Source: Altererythrobacter sp. H2
GTDB taxonomy: Bacteria > Pseudomonadota > Alphaproteobacteria > Sphingomonadales > Sphingomonadaceae
Reading direction: 5' to 3'
DNA: 64,000 nt
Assembly: GCF_035319885.1 (NCBI RefSeq)
Contig: NZ_CP141285.1
Coordinates: forward strand, 2,666,001 to 2,730,000
The position numbers and the translations under genes were made by a program. The notes under the pieces are model-generated. The model worked only from the letters and a program-made list of their open reading frames with translations, searched no databases and was not told the origin of the DNA. Positions 25,388-39,600 of the stretch are shown here, piece after piece (the first letter of the stretch is position 1; each line of letters starts with the position of its first letter).

Positions 25388-25966
25388 ATGTCATTTCGCC
25401 CATCCAAACGCAGTGCCATCCTGTTCCCGATCGCGGCCCTGCTCATCACAGGGTGTTCGCCCGATGGACAGGAATCCGGCGCCAGCCCCGCTGCGCAATC
25501 CAGTGGTGCCGGCGATGGCGCTGCCAGCACTGGCAGGCAGGATGAGGGCACACTGATCACCGGCACAGTCAATGGGCAACCTGCCAGCTGGTCACTGTGG
25601 ACAATGCAGTCGGATTTCACAGGTGATGCCAGCAGCGGCACGGTGTCTGTCATGGCCCGAAAAGTGAGCGGGCCTGACGACATCGGCAATATTGCTTTCG
25701 GCTTCGAACTCGGAGGCGGGAAGCCAAACAATCCGGAAATTACGCTCGACAATGGCGAGGGGAAGCGGACCTTCTACCTTTCATCATCGTCGACCGCACC
25801 CGTGACATTGAACAAGGTTGAGAAATCCGGCGAGCAATTGCACCTTAGTGGTTCTGTGTCCGCGAAACTCGGTCATTCAACAGACTTCGGGCGGACCATT
25901 GATGACAGCAAAAGCCATGCAGTCGAACTGACGTTTGACATCAAACTGGACAGTCTCAGTCAGTAA
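25388..25966 (+). CDS. Lipoprotein of unknown function
   Basis: 192 aa. The lipobox LLITGC-S follows a basic, hydrophobic signal (cysteine at about 23). A Ser/Ala/Gly-rich linker precedes a beta-rich domain containing GTVNGQPASWSLWTMQ and KLGHSTDFGRTIDDSK. Third of three lipoproteins in a row; possibly envelope stress factors. No named family recognised. Confidence 0.7.
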   Translation: MSFRPSKRSAILFPIAALLITGCSPDGQESGASPAAQSSGAGDGAASTGRQDEGTLITGTVNGQPASWSLWTMQSDFTGDASSGTVSVMARKVSGPDDIGNIAFGFELGGGKPNNPEITLDNGEGKRTFYLSSSSTAPVTLNKVEKSGEQLHLSGSVSAKLGHSTDFGRTIDDSKSHAVELTFDIKLDSLSQ

Positions 25967-26111
25967 AACAGCAAGTCAAGCTGCCTCGGCCGGCAGGGCC
26001 AGGGCCGGCGCGCCTTGGTGCAAGGGTAATATTTCCCGGAAGGTAGCAGCTCCCTTTGGCGAAACCATCACAAGGGACAGCGCCTCGAAGCGAGAGAAAG
26101 GGGACGGCTAG

Positions 26112-26573
26112 ATGAAATCGATACAATTGGCAGTGGTCGTCGCGCTCGCTGTGACCACCTGTCCGGCTGCCGCCGCTGCTCAAACGGTCACGGCAGAATC
26201 GCCGCATGAAGTAACGTTCAGCCCACAGATCCTTGATCGTGAAAACCACTGTATCGTTGGCTTTTCTGTCACTTATCCGAAGGAAGTCGCGCCACATAGC
26301 CGTCACGTTCGCATAACCACGCTCTGGTCAGAGGCGAGCCAGGACAACCCCTGGCCTATCCCTTCGCTCGGAGCGCCTGACAGCTTCACTCACAACGAGG
26401 ACGGGACAGTTACCTTTTCCGGCGGGGTAAATGAAAGCATTGGCGGATGTGACCCCGAACTGACCGCTCGCACATTGGCAATCGGCCCCTGTGCAGACGG
26501 CGAATGCCCTCCAGCACGCTTCGTCCCGGATGAGGCGGCCGCGAGCCTGGGGCTTCACGAAGCGGAGTATTGA
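26112..26573 (+). CDS. Secreted protein of unknown function
   Basis: 153 aa. A Sec signal peptide (MKSIQLAVVVALAVTTCPAA, cleavage near AAAQ-T) precedes a mature protein with paired cysteines (ENHCIVG, IGGCDPE, GPCADGECP). It is probably periplasmic and follows the lipoprotein genes on the same strand. No domain recognised. Confidence 0.65.
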   Translation: MKSIQLAVVVALAVTTCPAAAAAQTVTAESPHEVTFSPQILDRENHCIVGFSVTYPKEVAPHSRHVRITTLWSEASQDNPWPIPSLGAPDSFTHNEDGTVTFSGGVNESIGGCDPELTARTLAIGPCADGECPPARFVPDEAAASLGLHEAEY

Positions 26574-26934
26574 AGAGCTAGACTTAGCCTTGATGGTATC
26601 GCGCACCGTCGTTTCTCCACAAAGGGCCAACCGTGAACGCACCACAAATATTTGGTCAGCGCCAAGCCCCAAAAGACTGGAAGATATCGGCCTTTTTGCT
26701 CTGGTCTTTTTAATGATGTTCGTCAGCGCTGTCCGGCGCCTGATTTGCGTAATGGAAACATAGCGTCGAGCTTCGACACCCTCATTGGTCGGGAGAGTGC
26801 ACTCCCACGATGATTATTTCGGGTGAAGATCCTGCGAGTAGACCCCACCCAAAAATCCCCGCCCTTTCCGGCTGGGCCCCGAATGCCCTCAAGCGCTTTG
26901 CAGGATAGCGTTTGGCGATGTGCCGTTTTCACTA
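26574..26934. other. 361-base region with no supported gene
   Basis: This convergent gap lies between the secreted protein and Rnk. The short frames at 26491-26763 and 26723-26932 do not look coding. I see no strong terminator, repeat or RNA gene. Confidence 0.5.
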
Positions 26935-27339
26935 TTATCCTTGAATGACATCAAGGATCCGCAAGGGCCGCTGCTTCCCGGCACGATCGGGCCATGCGAT
27001 CGACTGCCCCGGCCTCAGGCCGAGCAATCCAGCCCCAACCAGCGACAGGATCGAAATGCGTCCCGCTTCGATGTCGGCAGCTTGAGGGTAGACAAGTTGC
27101 AGCGTGCGCTCGGCGCCACTCGCCTCGTCAACAAACTTTACAGTCGATTGCATGGCGACGACATCCCCCGGCAGCCGGGAATCCTGCACAATCCTGGCGC
27201 GGTTGATCTCGGCGAGGAGCAGTTCGGCCACCTGCGGCAGCCGCTCTTCCGCCTCGATGGCAAGATTCCCGATCCGTTCCGCGTCGCTTTCACGAATCTG
27301 GATCGGTGGCCGGGCCCGGGCCTTGCGATGGGTGGTCAT
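26935..27339 (-). CDS. rnk: Regulator of nucleoside diphosphate kinase (Rnk)
   Basis: 134 aa. The N-terminal segment resembles Rnk (RIGNLAIEAEERLPQVAELLLAEINRA), and the C-terminal GreA/GreB-like domain has PGDVVAMQSTVKFVDEASG and GAGLLGLRPGQSIAWP. Rnk/GreA-C proteins bind RNA polymerase and affect ppGpp-linked and nucleotide metabolism. It is on the minus strand, separated by 235 bases from the MreB-like gene. Confidence 0.87.
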   Translation of the reverse strand: MTTHRKARARPPIQIRESDAERIGNLAIEAEERLPQVAELLLAEINRARIVQDSRLPGDVVAMQSTVKFVDEASGAERTLQLVYPQAADIEAGRISILSLVGAGLLGLRPGQSIAWPDRAGKQRPLRILDVIQG

Positions 27340-27574
27340 GGTGTTCTCCGTCAGCGCCGGTCATGCAGGCGCGGTGCGCTGGAAAAGCGCGATGTAAAGG
27401 CTGATGGTCGGTTTTGCCCCGGACTGCGCCGGACGTGGCTCTCGCTGTCCGGGGCTATTGGCCCACGAGAAGCGAACTCGCATGGCAGCGCTGACGCTGA
27501 CGTGTGGCAAACCGGAACATGACACGATGATGGCCGCAAGCGATCTTCAAGTCAAACCAGGTGTCACGCCCCGA

Positions 27575-28579
27575 TCAGTGCAGGAGCGCCTTTTGCAGGC
27601 CGCTTGCCACGCAATAAGCGCTGTTCGAAGCAAGGGCGACATGCAGCCCGGTGGCCTGGGCCAATGCCGGCCGGACAAGATTGATGGCTGCACTGCCGCC
27701 GGTCAGGACAATGCCGTCATCGTGGATATCGCGGCTCAGTTCGGGCGATATCTGGCCCAGCAGGTTCACAACCATCCTGGTGATGCCGGCAATATGCTTT
27801 TCGACCACGGGGAGCAGATCACCTATCGGCAGTTCCAGGGCTGCGGGCAATCCGTTCACGAGGTCGCGTCCCTTGAACCGGATCGTGGCGGCAGGGGCTG
27901 CCTGATCCTGGAGCATCCTGACGATGTCGCGTTTCGCGTGTTCAGCAGTGTTCATGCCGATGAGAAACTTGTGCTGAAAATGGAGATGATCGGCAATCGC
28001 GCGATCAAGCGCATCGCCTCCGCCGCGTAGGGATGCAGTCGCGCAGATTCCGCCCAGTGACAGGACGGCCGCCTCCGTCGTACCGGCACCGCATTCCACG
28101 ATCATGGAGCCGCGGGGATGATCGACCTGAAGGCCTGCTCCCCACGCGGCAGCCAAGGGTTCCGTCAACAGTGCGACAGCCCCCAGACCAGCATCGTTTG
28201 CCGCGGTGAGCAGCGCGCCACGCTCTGCGTTGGTTGCATCGGCTGGCACTCCGATGATTGCGCGAAAGGAGCGGAGCCTGCGCTGGCCGACACTCGATCG
28301 CACGGCATAGGCCAGATAGTCGCGGGCCGCCGCGATATCGCAAAGCACCCCGCGATGCAGAGGGCGCACGATCCGCAGGTCTCCGGATGCACGCTCCTGC
28401 ATGGGGCCGACGGCAGCTCCGGCAGTGACCAGTTCACCGGCATCGACGCGCCCCGCGAAGCAGCAGAGCGACGGCTCATCGAACAGGACACCGCCATCAG
28501 CCGACACCACCCGCGTATTGGCCGTGCCAAAATCAATCGCGAAATCGGCCTTGCCAGCGCCGGGAAACAGTCTTCTCAT
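27575..28579 (-). CDS. MreB-like actin homologue
   Basis: 334 aa. Actin/MreB ATPase motifs are present: FAIDFGTANTRVV (phosphate 1, about 13-25), VECGAGTTEAAVLSLGG (phosphate 2) and DGIVLTGGSAAINLV (adenosine). It diverges from canonical MreB, and no mreC/mreD/rodA genes are nearby. It may form filaments with a different role, or be an inert paralogue. Confidence 0.82.
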   Translation of the reverse strand: MRRLFPGAGKADFAIDFGTANTRVVSADGGVLFDEPSLCCFAGRVDAGELVTAGAAVGPMQERASGDLRIVRPLHRGVLCDIAAARDYLAYAVRSSVGQRRLRSFRAIIGVPADATNAERGALLTAANDAGLGAVALLTEPLAAAWGAGLQVDHPRGSMIVECGAGTTEAAVLSLGGICATASLRGGGDALDRAIADHLHFQHKFLIGMNTAEHAKRDIVRMLQDQAAPAATIRFKGRDLVNGLPAALELPIGDLLPVVEKHIAGITRMVVNLLGQISPELSRDIHDDGIVLTGGSAAINLVRPALAQATGLHVALASNSAYCVASGLQKALLH

Positions 28580-28780
28580 CTCGGCCCGATAGCAGTTGCT
28601 CCAGGGGAAGTCTCCCGAGAGCTTCCAACCTCCTGTTGCGGGCTCACAGATCCAATCCTACCCCTGCCTTCAGCCTCCTTCAGGCCACTGCAAAGCCGTT
28701 CGGCCAGCTTGATTTGACATACGTGCACCCAGTGGCCGGACTATCAATTATCCAGGCTTCACGCTGCGCCGGAAAAGATG

Positions 28781-32690
<3,910 letters not shown>

Positions 32691-32698
<8 letters not shown>

Positions 32699-33713
32699 AG
32701 GCGACCTGATCCTTTACAGCACCGAGGACGGCGCTGCGACCATTGGACTACGGGCAGTCGGCGGCACAGTCTGGCTGACGCAGCTTGAGATGGCGGAACT
32801 GTTCGACACCACGAAACAGAATGTCAGCCTGCACCTGAACAACATTCTGGCCGAAGGGGAACTGGTGGCAGAGTCAGTTGTCAAGGAATCCTTGACGACT
32901 GCTGCGGATGGCAAGTCCTACCGCACCAAGGTCTATAACCTCGATGCCATCCTGTCGGTTGGCTACCGCGTGCGTTCGCCGCGCGGCACTCAGTTCCGCC
33001 GGTGGGCGACGACTGTCCTGCGGGAATACCTGATCAAGGGCTTCGTCATGGACGATGCCCGCCTGAAAGATTCCGCTTACGACTATTTCGACGAGCTGCT
33101 GGAACGCATTCGCGATATCCGGGCGTCGGAAGCGCGGTTTTACCAGAAGATCCGCGATATCCTGGCGCTGAGCGAGGATTACGATCCCAAATCGGGCGCC
33201 GCGCAGGAATTTTACGCGACAATCCAGAACAAGATGCTGTTCGCGGTTGCCGGCGGCACCGCGGCCGAACTGATCAAGTCGCGCGCCAATCCCGCTGCGC
33301 CCAACATGGGGCTGACGACATGGAAGGGCGCTGTCGTGCGCAAGGGCGATGTAACCACCGCCAAGAACTATCTGGGTGAAGCGGAAATCAAGGAACTCAA
33401 CCTGATCGTGACCATGTTCCTTGATACGGCGGAACTGCGCGCCAGCCGGCGGCAGACGATGCGGCTGGCAGAATGGGAAGGCGTGCTCGACACCTTCATC
33501 ACGTCCAACGAACTGCCGCTGCTGCGCAATGCCGGCAGTATCTCAGCCAAGAAGGCCGAGCAGATTGCCCATGCGCGCTATGCGGAATTCGAGGGCAAGC
33601 GCCGGGAAGCCGAGCGGCTCGCGGCACAGCAGACGGATGATCTGGCGGAGCTGGAGCGGATTGCGAAGGCCTCCAAGGGCGGGAAGAAGGGAGGCGACGA
33701 TGCGCGAGATTGA
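32691..33713 (+). CDS. rhuM: RhuM-family protein
   Basis: 340 aa from ATG 32691, overlapping the hsdM stop. The sequence VWLTQLEMAELFDTTKQNVSLHLNNIL and YRVRSPRGTQFRRWATTVLREYLIKGF define the RhuM family. RhuM-like genes often sit inside type I restriction operons between hsdM and hsdS, as here; they are linked to virulence or toxin-like functions but the mechanism is not established. The C-terminal tail is charged. The gene looks intact. Confidence 0.88.
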
Positions 33714-34929
33714 GTTTCAAGCCGCCGATTGGGCAGAAGTCGCTCTTGGAGATATTTGCACGTTCCGTGGCGGAAGCGGATTCAAGGAAGAATACCAAGG
33801 CAGTGACTTTGGCGAATACCCTTTCATTAAAGTCAGCGACATGACGCTTCCTGGGAATGGAAAGTACGTCACGACCTCAAATAACTGGGTTTCATCGGCG
33901 ATTTTGAAGAAGCTTCGAGCAAATCTTCAGCCCGAAGGCGCCACGGTTTTCGCGAAAGTCGGTGCTGCGCTGAAGCTGAATCGACGCCGTTTGCTCTCAA
34001 GGCCGACTGCTATCGATAATAATATGATGGCAGCGATTCCAGATGAAAGCCGTCTGGACTCCGAATTCTTGTACTATTTCATGCTGGTTCAGGATTTGGG
34101 GCGGTTCAGTCAAGAAAGTGCAGTGCCCTCGGTAAACCAAGGGCACCTATCATCGATCGAAATTGGGCTCCCCCCTCTCCCTGAACAGCGCAAGATCGCT
34201 GCAATCCTGCGCACATGGGACTTGGGGCTGGAGAAGCTGGAAGCGCTGCGGGCGGCGAACTTGCGTCGTCGGATCTGGATGCGTTCGCACCTGTTCACTG
34301 GGCGAGCACGGCTGCCCGGCTTTTCCGGCGAATGGCGCGAAGTTGCATTGGGCGAGGTGCTGACCGAGCACGGGCTGCAAGGCACCGGAGCGGAAGAAGT
34401 CTTCTCGGTCTCGGTCCACAAGGGGCTGGTCAACCAGATCGAGCATCTGGGCCGCTCCTTTGCTGCCGCCGAAACCGGGCACTACAATCGCGTTCTGCCC
34501 GGCGACATCGTCTATACCAAAAGCCCGACGGGCGATTTTCCTCTCGGCATCATCAAGCAGAGCAAGATTTCGCAGGAAGTCATCGTCTCGCCGCTCTACG
34601 GGGTATTCACGCCCGCAACTCGCGAACTGGGCGTCATCCTTGATGCGTTGTTTGAATCGCCGCTGGCCGTTCGCAACTACCTGCACCCGCTGGTGCAAAA
34701 AGGCGCCAAGAACACGATCGCCATCACCAATCGTAGGTTTCTGGAAGGCCGATTGCGCCTGCCGATGGACCCGGCCGAACAGGCTGTCATCGCTGCGGTT
34801 GTTGAAGTCTCTCAGGCAGAACTGAACGCCATTGTCTCGGAAATCGATCTCCTCATCCGCCAGAAGCGCGGCCTGATGCAGAAGCTGCTGACGGGCGAAT
34901 GGCGCGTGCAGGTGGAGGAGGCCGCATGA
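33700..34929 (+). CDS. hsdS: Type I restriction specificity subunit HsdS
   Basis: 409 aa from ATG 33700 (GGGAGG just upstream), overlapping the rhuM end. Two target-recognition domains are separated by helical spacers: ADWAEVALGDICTFRGG to IGLPPLPEQRKIAAIL, then EWREVALGEVLTEHG to the closing RQKRGLMQKLLTGEW. HsdS sets the DNA sequence recognised by HsdM/HsdR. With both catalytic subunits truncated, it should not act unless other copies exist. Confidence 0.9.
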   Translation: MREIEFQAADWAEVALGDICTFRGGSGFKEEYQGSDFGEYPFIKVSDMTLPGNGKYVTTSNNWVSSAILKKLRANLQPEGATVFAKVGAALKLNRRRLLSRPTAIDNNMMAAIPDESRLDSEFLYYFMLVQDLGRFSQESAVPSVNQGHLSSIEIGLPPLPEQRKIAAILRTWDLGLEKLEALRAANLRRRIWMRSHLFTGRARLPGFSGEWREVALGEVLTEHGLQGTGAEEVFSVSVHKGLVNQIEHLGRSFAAAETGHYNRVLPGDIVYTKSPTGDFPLGIIKQSKISQEVIVSPLYGVFTPATRELGVILDALFESPLAVRNYLHPLVQKGAKNTIAITNRRFLEGRLRLPMDPAEQAVIAAVVEVSQAELNAIVSEIDLLIRQKRGLMQKLLTGEWRVQVEEAA

Positions 34930-36005
34930 GCTTCAACGCCGCCGAGAAATTCCAGTCGCAGATCCCCGCGCTGCAAATGCTGGTGGCGCTGGGCTTCCAG
35001 CCGCTGAGCCAGGCAGAGGCCCTGCGCCTGCGCGGGGCACGGCTGCGCAATGTCGTGCTCGACGATATCCTCGTCGAAAACCTGATGCGCATCAACCGCT
35101 TCACCCACAAGGGGCGTGAATACCCCTTCGATCTGGAAGATGCGCACGAGGCGATGCGCAAGCTGAAGCCAACGCCGGACAGGCTAAAGGGCCTGCGCGG
35201 CACCAACCAGGATATCTACGATACGCTGGTGCTCGGCACGACGATCACCAAGACCATCGACGGGGATAGCAAGAGCTATTCGTTCCGCTTCATCGACTGG
35301 GAAACGCCCACCAACAACGCCTTCCACGTGACGGCCGAATTCTCGGTCGAACGGACAGGCAGCACCCAGACGAAGCGCTGCGACATCGTGGCCTTCGTGA
35401 ACGGCATCCCGGTGCTGGTGATCGAAAACAAGCGCCCGACGGAAAGCCTGAAAAAGGCCGGCAGCCAGCTGATCGGCTATCAGAGCGAAGACCGTATCCC
35501 GCAGCTGTTCCACTTCGCCCAGCTGCTCCTGACGACGAACAGGGTTGAAGCGCGCTATGCCACAGTGGGCACGCCGCAGAAGTTCTGGGGCACCTGGCGG
35601 GATGAGGAAGACACGGACGAAGCAATCGCACCGTTTGCCAACCGAGCGCTGACCGCTGCGGAGAAAGACGCGATCTTTTCCGGCGATTTTGCCGATGCGC
35701 GCCGGTATTTCGATGCAATGGCGGCCGAAGGGCCGCGCGCCATCTCACCCCAGGACCGCACTATCTTCGCCCTGTGCCGGCCCGAACGGCTGCTCGACCT
35801 GATCCGCCGCTTCACCGTGTTTGACGGGGGCGTGCGCAAGGTGGCGCGCCACCAGCAGTTCTTCGGCATCCGCAAGGCAGTGGAACGGGTCAAGCAGGTC
35901 GATGATGGCACCGGCGCCCGCAAGGGCGGCGTGATCTGGCACACGCAGAAGCAGTGCGGGAATGATGATCGGCAGGAAGTTGCGCAATGTTGGATCCCCG
36001 ACTGA
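34926..36005 (+). pseudogene. hsdR: 3'-truncated type I restriction endonuclease (hsdR)
   Basis: 359 codons from ATG 34926, overlapping hsdS by ATGA. The N-terminal nuclease domain is intact (IVAFVNGIPVLVIENKRP, QSEDRIPQLFHFAQLLLTTN). The sequence breaks inside the motor's Walker A motif: GGVIWHTQ is followed by unrelated KQCGNDDRQEV instead of GSGKS, and a stop comes 18 codons later. About 600-700 residues of helicase are missing, so cleavage and translocation should be lost. Confidence 0.88.
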
Positions 36006-36074
36006 TGGCAGGCATGCAGGGTATACCATCGCTTTTTTATCGCGAAGAGTATCCGGGATCCAAGCTCAGCGCCG

Positions 36075-36440
36075 TCAGTCGGCCTGTTCGGCCTCGATTG
36101 CGAAGTGGGTCACGAAGCCAGTCAGGTAGGGCAGGCCCTTGGGGATGCCGGTTTCGCGCGATGTGGTGCGGCTGATGGTCCAGCCCATCCAGCGGGTGAT
36201 GGCAGCGTTGATCGCCGCCTCGAGGACGAGGCCGGCGTGGATCCCGTTGTGCACGTCGTCGGCGAAGTGGCGGCCGTGCCTGCTGTCGAGAAAGTCCCGA
36301 ACCCCTTCGGCGGTGGCGCCGGTGACCTTGGCAACCGCCGGAAAGGCAATACCCCACGCTGCGTCCGCGTCCGTGAACCCGGCGGTGGCGCCATAAAAGC
36401 CCCAGGATTCGTTGCGGGTCGGGAGGATCGAGGCGGTCAT
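36075..36440 (-). CDS. Conserved hypothetical protein of mobile elements
   Basis: 121 aa, no signal peptide. The central segment (VRDFLDSRHGRHFADDVHNGIHAGLVLEAAINAAITRWMGW) is distinctive and seems typical of sphingomonad plasmid or integrative-element cargo. Function unknown. It lies downstream of the primase/helicase gene on the same strand and about 70 bases from the broken hsdR. Confidence 0.6.
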   Translation of the reverse strand: MTASILPTRNESWGFYGATAGFTDADAAWGIAFPAVAKVTGATAEGVRDFLDSRHGRHFADDVHNGIHAGLVLEAAINAAITRWMGWTISRTTSRETGIPKGLPYLTGFVTHFAIEAEQAD

Positions 36441-36632
36441 TTCAGTCTCCGTGCTTTGCGGAAATCAGTAATGCTCTGTTCGCAGGCACTATCCACTCAA
36501 ATCAGCGGACTTCTGCCATTTTTCCGCTTTGACCCCCGGTCGCTAACTCGCGGGTGTGAAAACTTTGGATCGGGGGCGGTTACCGCTTTGCAGGTTGCGA
36601 ACTATCTCCCTCCCCCCATACCCCCGTGCACG

Positions 36633-39600
36633 TCATGACGCGGGGCACGCAGCCAGTTCCCGCTCCGTCACCACCTCGCAGCTCGCCAGTTCACCGAGAT
36701 GCTCGACAAGCCACGATCGCGGGTCGGGTATCAGGTCGAGATCGAAGGTGGCCGTCCGTGACTTCTGTCCGGCACCGGCTGGTCGATAGGTCACCACGGC
36801 CGAGGAGTGGGACATTCTGCTATTATAGGAACTTCTATAATAGCAATTTGTCCCACTCCTCTGCCCATCCTTTCTTGCGGCATCGTGGTTCGGCCACAGG
36901 TCGGGGAAGCAGCGAGCCCGGTCCGCGGCGTTGTCGAGGATCACGCCGCGCGCGGCCATCATGTCGATGCGGCTGGGGGCTAGGTCGTCCCAGCTGATTA
37001 CCTCGTCGGCGGTGACCGGCAGCACGATGTCGGTGAGCAGGTCGATCTGGAGCGGATTGTCGGCCGTGCGGTTCACCCCGCGACCACGACCCAGCGCCTG
37101 GATCAGTTCGGCCTCGCAGATACTCCAGCGGATGGCCTCGGCGATCGGGTCGGGGTGATACTCGCCGTGAGTGGGATGGGAGCGCCCTTTGGGCCGACGG
37201 ATGACCCGTTCGGTCGACGGATACCACCAGCTCTCGTGGTCTGCGTCCTCCTTGGGCGGTGTGCCGGTCAGCGCAATCTGCAGCTTCGCGATCACGGACG
37301 GAGCCGGCAGCGTACGCCCCATGACGACCATGCCGGCGACATTGCCCCAGCGGTCGAGCCCGCTCAACGCATTGAAGTGGGCGGTCTCCAGATTGGCTGG
37401 CAGGTCGCCGGTGGTGAGAGCCGAGACGGCCCGCATCTGTCCGATGACAAGCACCGGCGCTGTCCCACCACCCATCTGCCTGGATCGGACGGCAAGGTAG
37501 GTCCGCAAGGCGCGCAGGTTATTCGCCGATGTGGTGTGCTGTCGGTCTTTCGCGTGTGGCCCCGGCACCAGCGCCTTGCTGCTCACGGGCGCACCCAGCA
37601 CCTGGCGGATCCGGACATGTGGTGTTTTCGCGCTCACGGCGGGCGCCACGGCAATGCCCGGCAGAAAGGGCGTCACCAGCTCCTGCCGCATGGTCGCATC
37701 GATGTGCAGGACCGGCACCTTTTCGACCCAGCCGGTGCGGATCGATGACCGCCAAAGCAGGTCCAGCGACCTGACCGTTCCGTTCGAAGTATGCATCCTT
37801 CCAACCTGCACGCCCCAGGCGTCATGACCTGCGTCCAGCGCCTGGGCGAGGATCGACCACATCGCCGCGGCCCGTCCGGGCGGGGTCCAGGCAGTGCTAC
37901 GGCGCGGCATCACCGCGCTCAATCGCTTGGCTCGTTCTTCGGTGGACATGCCCGGCAGGATGTCCGGATCCCGCAGCCTGCCGCGCTCGAGCTTTGCCGC
38001 GTCCCGGCAGATGGCAGGGGTCAGCCTGGCCGCCCGCAAGTCTGCGAGGCGCAGGGGGCCTTCCCGGGTTCGCTCCAGCACTTTCCAGAGCTTCAGCCGG
38101 TGTTCGATCAGGAACTGGGTCTCGGGATAGTCATAGGCATTCCTGTAATCGTAGCAGCGCAGATCCGCGTCGTAAGGATCGAGGCTGTCGATGGTAATCT
38201 GGACCGGACTGTCCGTACCACGCAGGCCCGACTGCCAGAACCCTTCGTCGATCACCAGCAGGGCCGGCCGGCCGATGACCTTGGGCATGGCGTGGAACAG
38301 GCTGTCATGGGCGCAGATGATGACCTGCGCGGACTTGGCGAGCCGCTTCTGGCGCTGGTAGCCACAGACCTCGTAATGGGGGCACAGGTACGTCTGGCCG
38401 TCGCGCTTGACCCGGCACACGGCCTGCTCGACCGAGAGTTCGGCCGCGAGCGCGTCTGCCTGCGCGTCAGGATCGAGACACATCCGCTGGTCGGGCTTGT
38501 CCGGCGTAGGGTCAGGCGCCGTGCGCCCCTTCCAGAGCACCGCAGCAATGCCGGCGGCCGCAAAGGCCTCGACCTGCTCTTCGCCGAGATCATGGCGCGG
38601 CACCGCAAACACCACCTTGCGGCCGCTGAGCCTGCCCGCTGCCAAGGCCGCGATGATCTGCTCGCGCACCTGGCTGGTCTTGCCGAGCCCGACATCGACG
38701 GGCAGTCCCAGCATTGGCACGGGGGTGGTGTCGGTGCTTCCGGTATCATCCGGTTCGGCCAACATCTGCTCATGGTACGCAACCGTCGCATCCATGAATC
38801 CGCTGATCTGGCCAGCAAGTTCAGCCCGGGCCTCTGCGACATCATGGCGGGGCTCGGGATAGGTCGGTTCCCTGGCCGCCACCCAGCGGGCCGAGGCGAT
38901 ACAGTCCCGCAGGGCTTGCTGCCCCATCGCCTGCACCAGGTCATTGGCGTCGCCAGCGATCGGCGGGATGGCCAGCCGCGCATCATTGTCACGCGCTGCC
39001 TGGGTCGCTGCGGTCACGCCCGGGTTGTCGGTCCGCCCCGGCTTGTCGTCGTTGTCCGCAACGACGGTGAGATCGATTGCGGGATGGCACTGGCGCAGGA
39101 CCCGGGCGACCCGCTGCAGGTTACCGGCATCGAACGCGACGATCACGGTCTCGCCGACCGCCTCGTGGATACTGGCCCCGGTCGCCCAGCCTTCGCAGAC
39201 CAGCAGGTGCGGTGTGTTCTCATCCCAGTCACCGATCACCGCGAAGTGGTCGGCCTTGGCGCCGCCGGCGAGGAACCGTTTATTGCCTTGCGCGTCGATG
39301 CGCTGGACCGTGTGCAGGGCGCCGTCGATATCGCGCAGGCCAATGACCAGCCGCCTGTCGGCATCGACTAGCAGGCCGTGCGGCTGGATGCCCTTGGCCT
39401 GGAGATAGGCGTGCGTGGACGGAGCGGGCGCCGCGCTGGCCAGGATCCGCTGTGCTTCATCGCGCGCCTTGGCGGCGAGATCGGCCTGTTGAGGTTCAAA
39501 GGTCCGAGGTTGCGGCCGGAAAGTGGAGCTTGGAGTTGCCGTGCCCGACAGGGTGATCCCGGTTCGCTCGGTCACCCAGGCCCGGGCCCGGTCGCTGTCG

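Noticed and set aside
36818-36845. Resemblance of the palindrome core (GAAGTTCCTATA) to yeast FRT recombination site arms
   Set aside because: Only about 12 bases match, the spacing is different, and no FLP-type recombinase would be expected in this bacterium.
37791-39371. 526-codon plus-strand frame inside the primase/helicase gene
   Set aside because: Antisense shadow of a protein with toprim and helicase motifs.
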